Shown: one piece after another, positions 49,898 through 59,164 of the stretch
How positions within the stretch are numbered: the stretch's first letter is position 1
Layout of the letters: every line of letters begins with the position of its first letter
From: Flavipsychrobacter sp.
Lineage (GTDB): Bacteria; Bacteroidota; Bacteroidia; Chitinophagales; Chitinophagaceae
DNA: 64,000 bases
NCBI GenBank assembly: GCA_016787265.1
Contig: JAEUVF010000013.1
Coordinates: 1-64,000, forward strand
Reading direction: 5' to 3'
The notes under the pieces: model-generated
The model's database searches: none
Seen by the model: the letters and a program-made list of their open reading frames with translations, nothing else
Told to the model about the DNA's origin: nothing
Position numbers and translations under genes: made by a program

Positions 49898-52800
49898 ATG
49901 CCACCAAAACCTTATTCCAAATCTGCTTATGTATGGGCATTTGTGCTGATGTTGCTATCATTTCCAACGTTTGCACAATTAAAGGCAGACTTCACCATTG
50001 ATAAACCCGGAGGCTGTGCACCCCATGCAGTTTCTTTTACCAATACATCTACCGGAGCAAGTTCCTCAACTACCTATTCCTGGTCATTTGGGAATGGGAA
50101 CAGTTCAACGCTCAGGAATCCCGGTGCCACCTATAACGAAGAAAAAAAATACACGGTAACCCTAACTGCAAAAGATGGGAGCCAAACATCCACCAAAACA
50201 ATGGAAGTAACGGTGTATAAAAAGCCGGAAGTGAGTTTTGATGCAAATGTCCTGAAAGGATGCGCGCCATTGCCGATTGAACTGACCAGTACTTCTACTG
50301 CAGGTGATGGAAGCATTACTAATTATTTTTGGGATTTCGGAGACGGAGGTTTGCTGCAGGGAAGCAATCAAAAAACTGTTTCGCATACGTATAAGGTTGC
50401 TCAATCAGCTTCCGTAAGTTTAACTGTTACAAATAGTTATGGCTGTTATAGAACACTTGAAAAGAGCGCATTGGTTGAAATTCTGGCTCCTATTACTGCA
50501 GGATTTACAGTAACCGACCAGGCTGTATGTGAGACAGATGATCCGGTGCAGTTCTCCAATTCAAGCAGTGGTCCGGGTACCCTGAATTATACCTGGAATT
50601 TTGGAGACGGATCCACTTCAACAACGCCGTCGCCTTCCCATACCTTCAATAAAAAAGGTAGGTTTAATGTTCAGTTGGCAGTAAAAAATGAATTTGGGTG
50701 CACTGCCACCAGTGCACCAGTGACTATAAGCGTTGCTGATTTTGCCGCCAGTTTCGAATTGCCGGATCTGATCTGCAATAACAGCAGTTTTGAGTTGAAG
50801 AATACCAGTAATCCGGCACCCAGTTCTGTTTCCTGGTTGGCAGATGATGGCAGCCAGGCATATTCTGTTGGTAATTCGCCAGTTGATTTTTCATTCTACC
50901 TGCCTGGTAAACGAACGCTAACAATGCGCGCGCGTTTTGGCAATTGCGAGCAGGTCGTTACAAAAGAAGTAGAGGTAAAAGCCGGTCCGGAACTGAATGG
51001 ATTTGTAGTGGATTTTGGAGCTAGTTGTGGTACGCCTGCTACGGTGAAATTTACAGATACAACTGCATCTGTAGTTAACTGGAGCTGGGCAATTAACCAT
51101 GGTCAAACATTTGCTACTACCAAAGAAGCAACTTATACCTTTCCCAATTATGGTGGATATACGGTTGGACTGAAGGTGAAAAATGCACAGGGATGCCAGT
51201 CAGAATTGCTGCGATATGTGGAAATATCCAAGCCCATCGTTTCAATACTGCTCCTGCAGGGAGCACCCTCCGGTTGTATCAATCTTAGAAATAAATTCGG
51301 AACATATTCTTCCGAAGAGATCAGCACTTATGAATGGGATTTTGGAGACGGTACCAGGTCGACGGAGGCTGAACCGATTCATGTTTTTACAAAAGAAGGA
51401 TCATTTACTGTTAAATTAAATTACACAACAAAATCGGGATGCAAGGGGAGTGAGAGTACATTGGTGGTGGTTGATCAGAAACCCAAAGCAGCATTTACTA
51501 CCGATCCGCTGGTGGTGTGTGGTAATACGCCTGCCTTTTTTACCAATTTAACTACCGGTAGGGTAACGCGTTATGCCTGGGAGTTCTCTGATTTTGGTCC
51601 AACCAGATTTAGTGGTTCGGATGCCATTCACCAGTTCCAGAATGAAGGAGAATACACTGTGCAACTAATCGCTTACAATGGTAACTGTGCAGATACCATG
51701 CGCAAGGAGAACTATGTGAGGATAAAGCCCGGCTTTCCGGAAATCAGTTTTTACAGCAATACCTGCGAAAATACAAGAGGGGAAGTTACTGTATACCAGA
51801 ACAGCCGGCAGGCGGAAACCTATTCCTGGGATTTCGGTGATGGAACCGCGCCAGTGAAATGGACAAACGGACAGGAAACAATTTCACATACCTATTCAAA
51901 TACCGGAACGTATAAAGTAAAACTAACCATTACCAATGAAACCTGCTCCGTGAGTGATTCCATTGATGTGGCGGTTTTGTTGAAACAAGATCCTGTTTTA
52001 AGTTCGGTTACAACAGAGCTATGCTCCAGTTCCTCCATTGATATCAAAATAAACGGATTGGAAAATAATCCCCGCCCAACTTCATGGGATTATGGTACAC
52101 ATTATTTAATTGAGGGATTGTATTTTGAAGATGGTAGCCGGGTTGAAGGTACCGGGCAATCACTGACGCAGCGTTGGACTACCGAATATAATGGACGTTA
52201 TAGAGGATTGGATCCGGCAAAAAAAGGTATCCAGGTGGTGCTGGTGTCCCAGAATTTTGGCTGCAGGGATACTACCAATTTATTGCCTCTTGTAATCAAA
52301 GGACCTATTGCTGATTTTAAAACAGCTTCAGAATTCACCTGTTTCAAGGATTCCATTGAATTTATTGATCTGTCTCGCTCGCAAAATAATATACCAGTCG
52401 TAAAATGGGAATGGTCTTTTGGTGATAACCAGCAGCTTGCCAGGAACACTGGAAATCCGGTAAAACACCGGTATGAATCCCCACGTGCTTATTATGCACA
52501 ATTAAAAGTTACAGATGCTGAAGGATGTTATCACGAAACCGGCTCTATGGAAAAAATGGTTAGAGCATATGGTCCAAAAGCTGATTTTGAGTTTAATCCG
52601 AAGCGCGTGATTCCACAAACTTCAGTAGGATTCTTTTCAACTACAGATGTTTATCCCTACAATTTTGTTGACCTAAGATGGCTTTTCCAGGATGGCTCTA
52701 CCGATCAGGGCTACTGGGTAAGTAAGTACTATCCCAGGAATACCAATGATACCGTACGTTTAATTGCGGAAGATATGGTTACCGGATGCAAAGACACCGC

Positions 52801-54823
52801 GTACAAAGTGGTAGTGGTAAAAGATGTTTCAGCCGGATTTACCTATACAACTTCTTATATCAATAATAATAGTTGTCCGCCAGTTGTTGCGAGTTTTATC
52901 AATACTTCCGATAATTACCAGTCAATACGGTGGGATTTCGGCAACGGAAGGAGTGCCGGTAACCTGGATAATGTATCAAGTACCTATGATTTGCCTGGAT
53001 TGTATACGGTTACCTTGTATGCTTATGGATTCAATAATACCATCGATTCTCTGAAAGTTCCTATTGAGATCAAGGGTCCATATGCGATTTTGTCTGCCGA
53101 CACAATTTTCGGCTGCCAGGATCTTTCTGTTCAGTTAAGTGCAGTGGTAAGAAATGCCAGTTCTTTCACCTGGGATTTTGGTGATGGAACGCTTTTGCAA
53201 ACAACGGATACATTTGCTGTTCATAAATATTTGAGTCCGGGTATTTATCAGCCTGCACTTATCATGAAAGATCAATCCGGTTGTGCAGGAACATCCCGGA
53301 TTGATGATAAAATAATTATTGATCAACTTAAAACTACCGCTAAGGCGGAACCTGCCATGGTATGCGATTCAGGATTTGTTCAGTTGGATCCTGCTACTAT
53401 CAGCCTGGCAGCAAGTGAGCTGGGATTACCCCTAACGTACCGCTGGCAATCAGGAAACGGCCAGAACAGTGATGCTGAGAAGCCTTCCTTTTATTTTAAC
53501 CAACCGGGATCATACAATGCTACGGTTGAGATAGTTTCTCCATTTGGCTGCACCGCCAACTCCGCAGTTGATATTAAGGTTAATCGCGTTACGCAGGCGG
53601 CTATCGCAGGTCCGATAGAAGTATGCGAAAACACGGAGCTGGTGTTTACCGGAACTGCCGACAGGGAAGGGGATCTGGACTGGTCATGGACACTTGGAAA
53701 TGGAGTGGTGGCATCCCAGCCTCTGGTGTCCAATATCCGTTATGAGCAGGCAGGCACTTATCCGGTACAATTGATTGTTGCGCATAATGGTTGCCGGGAT
53801 ACTGTCAATTGGAATGTATTAGTGAATCCGAATCCGGTACCCGGATTAACTCCCAAAGATCCCGTTTTGTGTTTAGGCAGTACAATACAGTTGGCTGTTA
53901 AAGATGGTATTCAGTACCAGTGGAAAGCTGCTGAAGGGTTAGGCAGACTGGATATTCCCAATCCTGTTATTTCACCAGGAGTTACTACCAGCTACCATGT
54001 TACCGTAACCAATCAGTTTGGGTGTTTTAGCATGGATTCTACTACTGTTACAGTTGCGCAGCCCATAGAACTGAAATTGGCAGAAGACACAGCTATATGC
54101 AGGGGTTTTTCTATAAACCTCCCGGTTAGCGGCGCCACTACCTATCAATGGATTAGCGGAGAAGGATTGAGTTCATCCACTAATCCCAATCCGGTTGTTA
54201 ATCCGGTTACAGATACCCGTTATAAAGTTGTTGGCTATGATGCTTACAATTGTTTTACGGATACTGCTGAGGTAATGGTATTGGTAAGGGAACTGCCCAC
54301 CGTGGATGCTGGCGCTGACATTCGACTCGCAACCGGCGAGCAGGTGCAATTGAAACCAACCTATAGTGCAGATGTAGTAAGTTATGCCTGGTCGCCCCGC
54401 TGGTTCGTAAGCTGCGCAACTTGTCCTGATCCAATTGCATTTCCAAAAGATAATGCACCCATCACTATTACCGTGCAGAACCAATATGGTTGTGTAGCTA
54501 CAGATGCGATAGGGTTCCAGCTGGAGTGCTCTGAGAATGTTTCCATACCGAATGCCTTTACTCCCAATAGCGATGGTAAAAACGACCGGTTTAACTTAAT
54601 CGGAAAAGGTATCCGTGAGGTTAAGAGTTTACGGATTTACAGCCGATTGGGAGATGTAATCTTTGAACGTAAAAACTTCCAGATCGGTGAACGCCAGGCT
54701 GGATGGGATGGTACCATTTCCGGAAATCCCGCTGCAGCAGGAACCTACGTGTATTTTGCCGAATTCATTTGCGATACAGGTGAATTATTTACTCGCAAGG
54801 GAACCATCATAGTAGTCCGCTAA
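49898..54823 (+). CDS. Giant PKD-repeat protein with type IX gliding-type C-terminal domain
   Basis: About 1641 residues from ATG 49898, chosen because a signal peptide (WAFVLMLLSFPTFAQ) follows; ATG 49832 would add 22 residues. Ten or more PKD-like beta domains carry the W-x-F-G-D/N-G core (YSWSFGNGN, YFWDFGDGG, YTWNFGDGS, YEWDFGDGT, FTWDFGDGT and others), most with one Cys pair. The last ~95 residues are a gliding-motility-associated (CHU_C) domain: IPNAFTPNSDGKNDRF, LRIYSRLGDVIFE, AGWDGTISGNPAAAGTYVY. It is secreted by the type IX system and displayed at the cell surface, probably for adhesion. Confidence 0.93.
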   Translation: MPPKPYSKSAYVWAFVLMLLSFPTFAQLKADFTIDKPGGCAPHAVSFTNTSTGASSSTTYSWSFGNGNSSTLRNPGATYNEEKKYTVTLTAKDGSQTSTKTMEVTVYKKPEVSFDANVLKGCAPLPIELTSTSTAGDGSITNYFWDFGDGGLLQGSNQKTVSHTYKVAQSASVSLTVTNSYGCYRTLEKSALVEILAPITAGFTVTDQAVCETDDPVQFSNSSSGPGTLNYTWNFGDGSTSTTPSPSHTFNKKGRFNVQLAVKNEFGCTATSAPVTISVADFAASFELPDLICNNSSFELKNTSNPAPSSVSWLADDGSQAYSVGNSPVDFSFYLPGKRTLTMRARFGNCEQVVTKEVEVKAGPELNGFVVDFGASCGTPATVKFTDTTASVVNWSWAINHGQTFATTKEATYTFPNYGGYTVGLKVKNAQGCQSELLRYVEISKPIVSILLLQGAPSGCINLRNKFGTYSSEEISTYEWDFGDGTRSTEAEPIHVFTKEGSFTVKLNYTTKSGCKGSESTLVVVDQKPKAAFTTDPLVVCGNTPAFFTNLTTGRVTRYAWEFSDFGPTRFSGSDAIHQFQNEGEYTVQLIAYNGNCADTMRKENYVRIKPGFPEISFYSNTCENTRGEVTVYQNSRQAETYSWDFGDGTAPVKWTNGQETISHTYSNTGTYKVKLTITNETCSVSDSIDVAVLLKQDPVLSSVTTELCSSSSIDIKINGLENNPRPTSWDYGTHYLIEGLYFEDGSRVEGTGQSLTQRWTTEYNGRYRGLDPAKKGIQVVLVSQNFGCRDTTNLLPLVIKGPIADFKTASEFTCFKDSIEFIDLSRSQNNIPVVKWEWSFGDNQQLARNTGNPVKHRYESPRAYYAQLKVTDAEGCYHETGSMEKMVRAYGPKADFEFNPKRVIPQTSVGFFSTTDVYPYNFVDLRWLFQDGSTDQGYWVSKYYPRNTNDTVRLIAEDMVTGCKDTAYKVVVVKDVSAGFTYTTSYINNNSCPPVVASFINTSDNYQSIRWDFGNGRSAGNLDNVSSTYDLPGLYTVTLYAYGFNNTIDSLKVPIEIKGPYAILSADTIFGCQDLSVQLSAVVRNASSFTWDFGDGTLLQTTDTFAVHKYLSPGIYQPALIMKDQSGCAGTSRIDDKIIIDQLKTTAKAEPAMVCDSGFVQLDPATISLAASELGLPLTYRWQSGNGQNSDAEKPSFYFNQPGSYNATVEIVSPFGCTANSAVDIKVNRVTQAAIAGPIEVCENTELVFTGTADREGDLDWSWTLGNGVVASQPLVSNIRYEQAGTYPVQLIVAHNGCRDTVNWNVLVNPNPVPGLTPKDPVLCLGSTIQLAVKDGIQYQWKAAEGLGRLDIPNPVISPGVTTSYHVTVTNQFGCFSMDSTTVTVAQPIELKLAEDTAICRGFSINLPVSGATTYQWISGEGLSSSTNPNPVVNPVTDTRYKVVGYDAYNCFTDTAEVMVLVRELPTVDAGADIRLATGEQVQLKPTYSADVVSYAWSPRWFVSCATCPDPIAFPKDNAPITITVQNQYGCVATDAIGFQLECSENVSIPNAFTPNSDGKNDRFNLIGKGIREVKSLRIYSRLGDVIFERKNFQIGERQAGWDGTISGNPAAAGTYVYFAEFICDTGELFTRKGTIIVVR

Positions 54824-55498
54824 GTTTGATTTGCCTTCAAAGAACACCTGCGTTGCCATTAGTTTTTTCACATGATTACGGGTTTCTTTCGGAAGAAATT
54901 GTTGCAGATCCCAATAGTTTTTTGAGCCGGCTTTTTTAATGGCCTTATACACAGGGCCAGGGCCACAATTATAAGCAGCAATTGCAAGAGACCAATCATT
55001 AAATGATCTGTGCAAATCACGCAGGTAAAGAGCAGCAGCTTTTGTGCTTTTCTGCAGGTGTAAACGTTCGTCAACGGTAGAGTCAACACGAAGGCCAAGA
55101 TCCATTGCAGTTGATGGCATTAGTTGCCAAACACCAAGCGCACCAACTCTTGAGGTAGCAGAACTTTTCATTTCCGATTCTACAATAGCGAGGTATTTTA
55201 ATTCTCCGGGAAGTTTATAGTTTGTAAAAATCCTGTCAATTAATTTGAGATTGGCTTTTTCGCTTTTCTGAATTTTTGTGAAAAGCTCCGACTGCATCTT
55301 ATTGTAATTGCTTATATAAACCTGCAGTCCATAATGATGGGAATAGGTTGCAGGCTTAAATACGTTAAAAGAACTGAGGCTACGGGTTGCAGCTTCAGCC
55401 TGTACATTCCGCTGACGCATGGAATTGCGCGCCGATGCACTGATGAATACGAATAAAAAAAGAACCAGAATGAGTTTCAGCGATTGAGATCTTAACAT
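54785..55498 (-). CDS. Lytic transglycosylase (SLT domain)
   Basis: 237 residues with an N-terminal membrane/signal segment. The SLT domain (about 85-215) holds the catalytic Glu107 in AIVESEMKSSATSRVGALGVWQLMP and the AAYNCGPGPVYKAI motif. It cleaves peptidoglycan between MurNAc and GlcNAc. No LysM domain is present. Its 3' end overlaps that of the converging PKD gene by 39 nt. Confidence 0.92.
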   Translation of the reverse strand: MLRSQSLKLILVLFLFVFISASARNSMRQRNVQAEAATRSLSSFNVFKPATYSHHYGLQVYISNYNKMQSELFTKIQKSEKANLKLIDRIFTNYKLPGELKYLAIVESEMKSSATSRVGALGVWQLMPSTAMDLGLRVDSTVDERLHLQKSTKAAALYLRDLHRSFNDWSLAIAAYNCGPGPVYKAIKKAGSKNYWDLQQFLPKETRNHVKKLMATQVFFEGKSNLADYYDGSLASK

Positions 55499-55837
55499 AC
55501 GGGTACATTAAAGATGAACAATGCCGACCCAGGCTTATGGATAATAATAATCAGAACTGGAAAATCACAGGAAGATTGGATGAGTTAATCAGGAAACCGG
55601 GGGGCGGACGAGTTTGGGTTTTTCAATTGTCCGGTAGCCTGATCAAGTAAGATGGTGCAAAAATAGTGCACAGCTGCCGGTGATGCAAGGTTTTACTACT
55701 AAGGGAAACTACGATGACTACGTATGTACTGCTGTATAAGTTATCTATGTTCATTGTAATCAATAGATTATATCTGTGTATAGCTGTGGATAAGTTAATT
55801 GTTAAAATGTAGTATCATTACGTCTTAATTCATTCAA
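55499..55837. other. 339-nt intergenic region with two DnaA-box-like sites
   Basis: No gene is visible. TGTGGATAA at 55785-55793 is a perfect DnaA box on the minus strand (TTATCCACA), and TGTGTATAG at 55775-55783 differs from the consensus by one base, 10 bp apart start to start. The flanks are AT-rich. This is too few boxes to claim an origin. The region must also hold the divergent promoters of the transglycosylase and EamA genes, but no clear TAnnTTTG box was found. Confidence 0.35.
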
Positions 55838-56737
55838 TTGTCTCTAAAAGTTATTTTAGCCTTTGCAGCAGTTTACCTTATCTGGGGTTCTACCTACCTC
55901 GCTGCACAGTTTGGTTTGGCTACCATTCCTCCTTACCTGATGGGTTCAATGCGCTTTGCCATTGCGGGATTACTACTGCTTGCCTGGTCTTTTTTCAGTA
56001 AGAAACCAATGCCCGGGAAAAAAGCGATAATCGTAAACAGTGTGGGTGGTATACTGATGCTGGTTGGTGGCAGTGGCTCCGTATTATGGGCACAGCAATA
56101 CCTGGGTTCAGGATTAGCTGCCATTCTTGTGGCTTCTCTGCCCATCTGGTTTGTCTTGCTGGATCGAAAACAATGGCCCTACTATTTTGGTGATAAGCGG
56201 GTGATCATGGGCGTTATACTGGGTTTTGTTGGGATTGTTTTATTATTTGGAGCGGGAGTGCGAAATGGCCTGCAGGCAGAAAAAGGCTGGATGCAAATCA
56301 CAGGGATCGGGGTTATTTTACTCGGTTGTATTGCCTGGACGATTGGTTCATTATATGTAAAATACAAAGCTGTTGCAGTGGATGTGGCAAGCAGTGCAGG
56401 TATTCAATTATTGGCGGCCGGATTGTTTTCGCTTTTACCTAGTTTTTTAAGCGGTGAGTGGAATGGTTTTGAATGGGGCCAGGTTAGTGCCGGTGGATGG
56501 TTGTCCTTATTATATTTAACCATTCCCGGTTCGGTGATCGCCTTTATGAGTTATATCTACCTGCTCGCTGTTCGACCTGCTGCACAGGCAGGAACCTACG
56601 CCTATGTAAACCCGGTAATCGCAGTATTACTGGGAGTACTCTTTGCGCATGAAAAAGTAAATGGCTGGCAGGTGCTTGGATTGATTACCATACTACTGAG
56701 TGTATTGATGATCAACTGGTCCAATTATAAAAAATAG
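55838..56737 (+). CDS. EamA family transporter (DMT superfamily)
   Basis: 299 residues with ten hydrophobic segments in two EamA repeats. YLIWGSTYLAAQFGLATIPP and the end GVLFAHEKVNGWQVLGLITI are characteristic of the YedA/RhaT-like drug/metabolite group. The only usable start is TTG 55838. It probably exports a small metabolite. It is followed by the HipA-like kinase gene 18 nt later, perhaps co-transcribed. Confidence 0.88.
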   Translation: MSLKVILAFAAVYLIWGSTYLAAQFGLATIPPYLMGSMRFAIAGLLLLAWSFFSKKPMPGKKAIIVNSVGGILMLVGGSGSVLWAQQYLGSGLAAILVASLPIWFVLLDRKQWPYYFGDKRVIMGVILGFVGIVLLFGAGVRNGLQAEKGWMQITGIGVILLGCIAWTIGSLYVKYKAVAVDVASSAGIQLLAAGLFSLLPSFLSGEWNGFEWGQVSAGGWLSLLYLTIPGSVIAFMSYIYLLAVRPAAQAGTYAYVNPVIAVLLGVLFAHEKVNGWQVLGLITILLSVLMINWSNYKK

Positions 56738-56755
56738 CGGTTAGTTTTGACAAGT

Positions 56756-57553
56756 ATGAAAGACAGCAATACATATCAAATGCGAACAATAGCGGTTACC
56801 CGGTATGTTACACCCTTGCGTGAAGGTGGATCATTGCCTGCTATTGCTGAAGGTGATGATGGTTTTTTATACGTGTTGAAATTCAGGGGAGCCGGACAGG
56901 GAACAAAAGCATTGATTGCGGAATTAATTGGTGGATTGATTGCCAAACTATTGGAACTGAAAGTACCGGAACTGGTATATGCAACCATAGATGAGGCATT
57001 TGGCAGAACAGAACCCGATGAAGAAATCCAGGATCTGCTGAAAGCCAGCGTTGGATTGAATATCGGTGTTCATTACTTATCCGGTTCTATTACCTATGAT
57101 CCGAATGTAATTCAACCGGATCCTACAATCGCATCCAGAATTGTTTGGATGGATGCCTTCCTGACCAATGTGGATCGCACTTGTCGGAATACCAATATGC
57201 TGATGTGGTACAAGGAATTGTGGGTGATTGATCATGGAGCTTGTTTGTATTTCCACCACAGCTGGGACGATTGGGAATCGCAGAGTATGAAACCTTTTGC
57301 TGCAATCAAAGACCATGTGCTTCTTCCGTTTGCCAATGAACTGGAAGCGGCAGACCATTTGGCCAGGGAAAAAATTGATAAATCCGTGCTTGATGCCATC
57401 GTTGAGCTCATCCCGGATGACTGGTTATCTGCTGATAGCAAGCTGAGCTTTGATGAACAGCGAACTGTTTATAAAACATTTTTGTGGAATCGTTTTACAC
57501 ATTCTTCCATCTTTTTAAACCAGGCGATCGATGCAAGGAAAGCGCTTATTTGA
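56756..57553 (+). CDS. HipA-like kinase domain protein
   Basis: 265 residues from ATG 56756 (TTG 56747 also in frame). Kinase features of the compact HipA-like family are ATP-binding Lys42 in LYVLKFRGAGQG, the catalytic loop NVDRTCRNTNML (Asp140, Asn145/147) and the Mg site Asp159 in WVIDHGACLYF. It lacks the N-terminal part of true HipA toxins. The gene overlaps the DUF3037 gene by 23 nt, a pairing that recurs in bacteria. A toxin-antitoxin or signalling role is possible but unproven. Confidence 0.8.
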   Translation: MKDSNTYQMRTIAVTRYVTPLREGGSLPAIAEGDDGFLYVLKFRGAGQGTKALIAELIGGLIAKLLELKVPELVYATIDEAFGRTEPDEEIQDLLKASVGLNIGVHYLSGSITYDPNVIQPDPTIASRIVWMDAFLTNVDRTCRNTNMLMWYKELWVIDHGACLYFHHSWDDWESQSMKPFAAIKDHVLLPFANELEAADHLAREKIDKSVLDAIVELIPDDWLSADSKLSFDEQRTVYKTFLWNRFTHSSIFLNQAIDARKALI

Positions 57554-57914
57554 ATACGCCGTTTTGCGGGTGGTTCCCAGGGTGGAGCGGGAGGAATTTT
57601 GCAATATAGGGGTAGTGCTATACAGCAGGGAAGCCCGGTTTCTTCAGTGTAAATTTCACCTGGATGAGCTACGCTTGAAAGCACTGTTTGCAGCGCTTGA
57701 TATTGAAGAACTAAAACAGTACCTGGAATCCTTTGAACGTATCTGTAATGGTAGGAAAGAAGGAGGACAAATTGCACAACTGGATCAACCTAGCCGCTTT
57801 CGCTGGTTGACAGCCACCAGGAGTACGATCCTGCAAAGTTCAAAAGTGCATCCGGGATTTTGTGAAGAGCCTAATATGGCGCTGCAAAAACTGTTTGAAC
57901 AGCTGGTACTCTGA
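57531..57914 (+). CDS. DUF3037 protein
   Basis: 127 residues. It matches DUF3037 by LFEYAVLRVVPRVEREEFCNIGVVLYS, the DELRLKAL middle and the terminal SRFRWLTATRSTILQSSKVHPGF. It is a small soluble protein of unknown function. It starts inside the end of the HipA-like kinase gene, so translation is probably coupled, and the two proteins may form a complex. It converges on proA with 3 nt between stops. Confidence 0.85.
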   Translation: MQGKRLFEYAVLRVVPRVEREEFCNIGVVLYSREARFLQCKFHLDELRLKALFAALDIEELKQYLESFERICNGRKEGGQIAQLDQPSRFRWLTATRSTILQSSKVHPGFCEEPNMALQKLFEQLVL

Positions 57915-57917
57915 ATT

Positions 57918-59162
57918 TTATTTTCGTATCTGTCCGTCACCTTCCAAAATCCATTTCTCCGTAACCAGTTTCTCTAACGCAAAGGGACCGCGTGCATGTA
58001 GTTTCTGCGTGGAGATCCCAATTTCTGCACCAAGGCCAAATTCTTCGCCATCTGTAAAACGCGTAGAAGCATTTGTATAGACAGCTGCGGCATCTACTTC
58101 CCGAATAAAACGTGCACATTGTTTTTTGTCTTCTGAAACAATTGCTTCCGAATGTTTGGTGGAATAGGTGTCAATGTGTTCCAATGCTTCATCTATTCCA
58201 TCCACAATTTTAATAGCACATTTCAAACTGAGGAATTCCCTGCCGAAATCCGCTTTGGTTGCCTTACGAAGAAATGGATAACCCTTTAGCAGTTTATAAG
58301 AAGCCGGGTCAGCAAAAATCTCCACTTCAAAAGCAGTGAAGGGTGCCTGTATTGCGTTCAATACTGCGGGGGCAATAGCTTTGTCAATAAGAATGGCATC
58401 TGCAGCGTTACAAACGGATGGCCGGGAGGTCTTTGCATTAACAATAATATCCACTGCTTTTTTCAGATTCGCTTTTTTTTCAACGTACACATGACAAACG
58501 CCGGCACCGGTTTCAATCACCGGAACGCGGCTGTGCTGGCGCACATATTGAATCAACTGATCCGATCCGCGTGGAATCAGCACATCCAGGTAGTTGGTAG
58601 CTTCAAAAAGTTGTTGCACTACTTCCCGGTCGGGTGGCAATAAATTCACAAGCGCTGTAGGTAGTCCGTGTGCTTTTAAAACGGAATGGATGAGTTTTAC
58701 GGCCGCTGCATTGGTATCTGAAGCCTCACTGCTTCCTTTTAATACCGCTGCATTCCGGCTACGCAAACAAAGCGCTGCGATATCAAAGGTGACATTCGGA
58801 CGTGATTCATAAATCGCACCAACCACTCCCAATGGAACCGCTATTTTTTTAAGCTGAAGGCCATTGTAGAGGGTACGTTCCTCCAGAATCCTGCCGGTGG
58901 GATCAGGGAGTTTCGCCACTTTTCGCATACTCGCGGCTATGTTTTTGATTCGCTGTTCATTCAACAGCAGCCGGTCGTTACGCGGATTGTCTTTTGGCTG
59001 GCGGGAAAGATCACCTGCATTGGCTTTGAGTAAGGTTGCTTGTTTTTCTTCCAGTACTTTTGCCATATCCACTAGCAGCTTCTGGATGGCTGAATTGGAA
59101 AGGGATTGCAGGGTTCTGGCTGCTTTATGAGTTTTTTGCAGGGAGCTGGTTATGTTGATCAT
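57918..59162 (-). CDS. Glutamate-5-semialdehyde dehydrogenase (gamma-glutamyl phosphate reductase)
   Basis: 414 residues, full length. The aldehyde-dehydrogenase-like fold carries VVGAIYESRPNVTFDIAALC, LKGSSEASDTN and the catalytic Cys in RPSVCNAADAILID. It reduces gamma-glutamyl phosphate to glutamate semialdehyde with NADPH in proline synthesis. It lies 2 nt downstream of proB. Confidence 0.97.
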   Translation of the reverse strand: MINITSSLQKTHKAARTLQSLSNSAIQKLLVDMAKVLEEKQATLLKANAGDLSRQPKDNPRNDRLLLNEQRIKNIAASMRKVAKLPDPTGRILEERTLYNGLQLKKIAVPLGVVGAIYESRPNVTFDIAALCLRSRNAAVLKGSSEASDTNAAAVKLIHSVLKAHGLPTALVNLLPPDREVVQQLFEATNYLDVLIPRGSDQLIQYVRQHSRVPVIETGAGVCHVYVEKKANLKKAVDIIVNAKTSRPSVCNAADAILIDKAIAPAVLNAIQAPFTAFEVEIFADPASYKLLKGYPFLRKATKADFGREFLSLKCAIKIVDGIDEALEHIDTYSTKHSEAIVSEDKKQCARFIREVDAAAVYTNASTRFTDGEEFGLGAEIGISTQKLHARGPFALEKLVTEKWILEGDGQIRK

Positions 59163-59164
59163 GA

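Noticed and set aside
55499..55837. Chromosomal origin of replication
   Set aside because: Only one perfect and one near-perfect DnaA box, and no dnaA, gidA or other usual origin neighbours.
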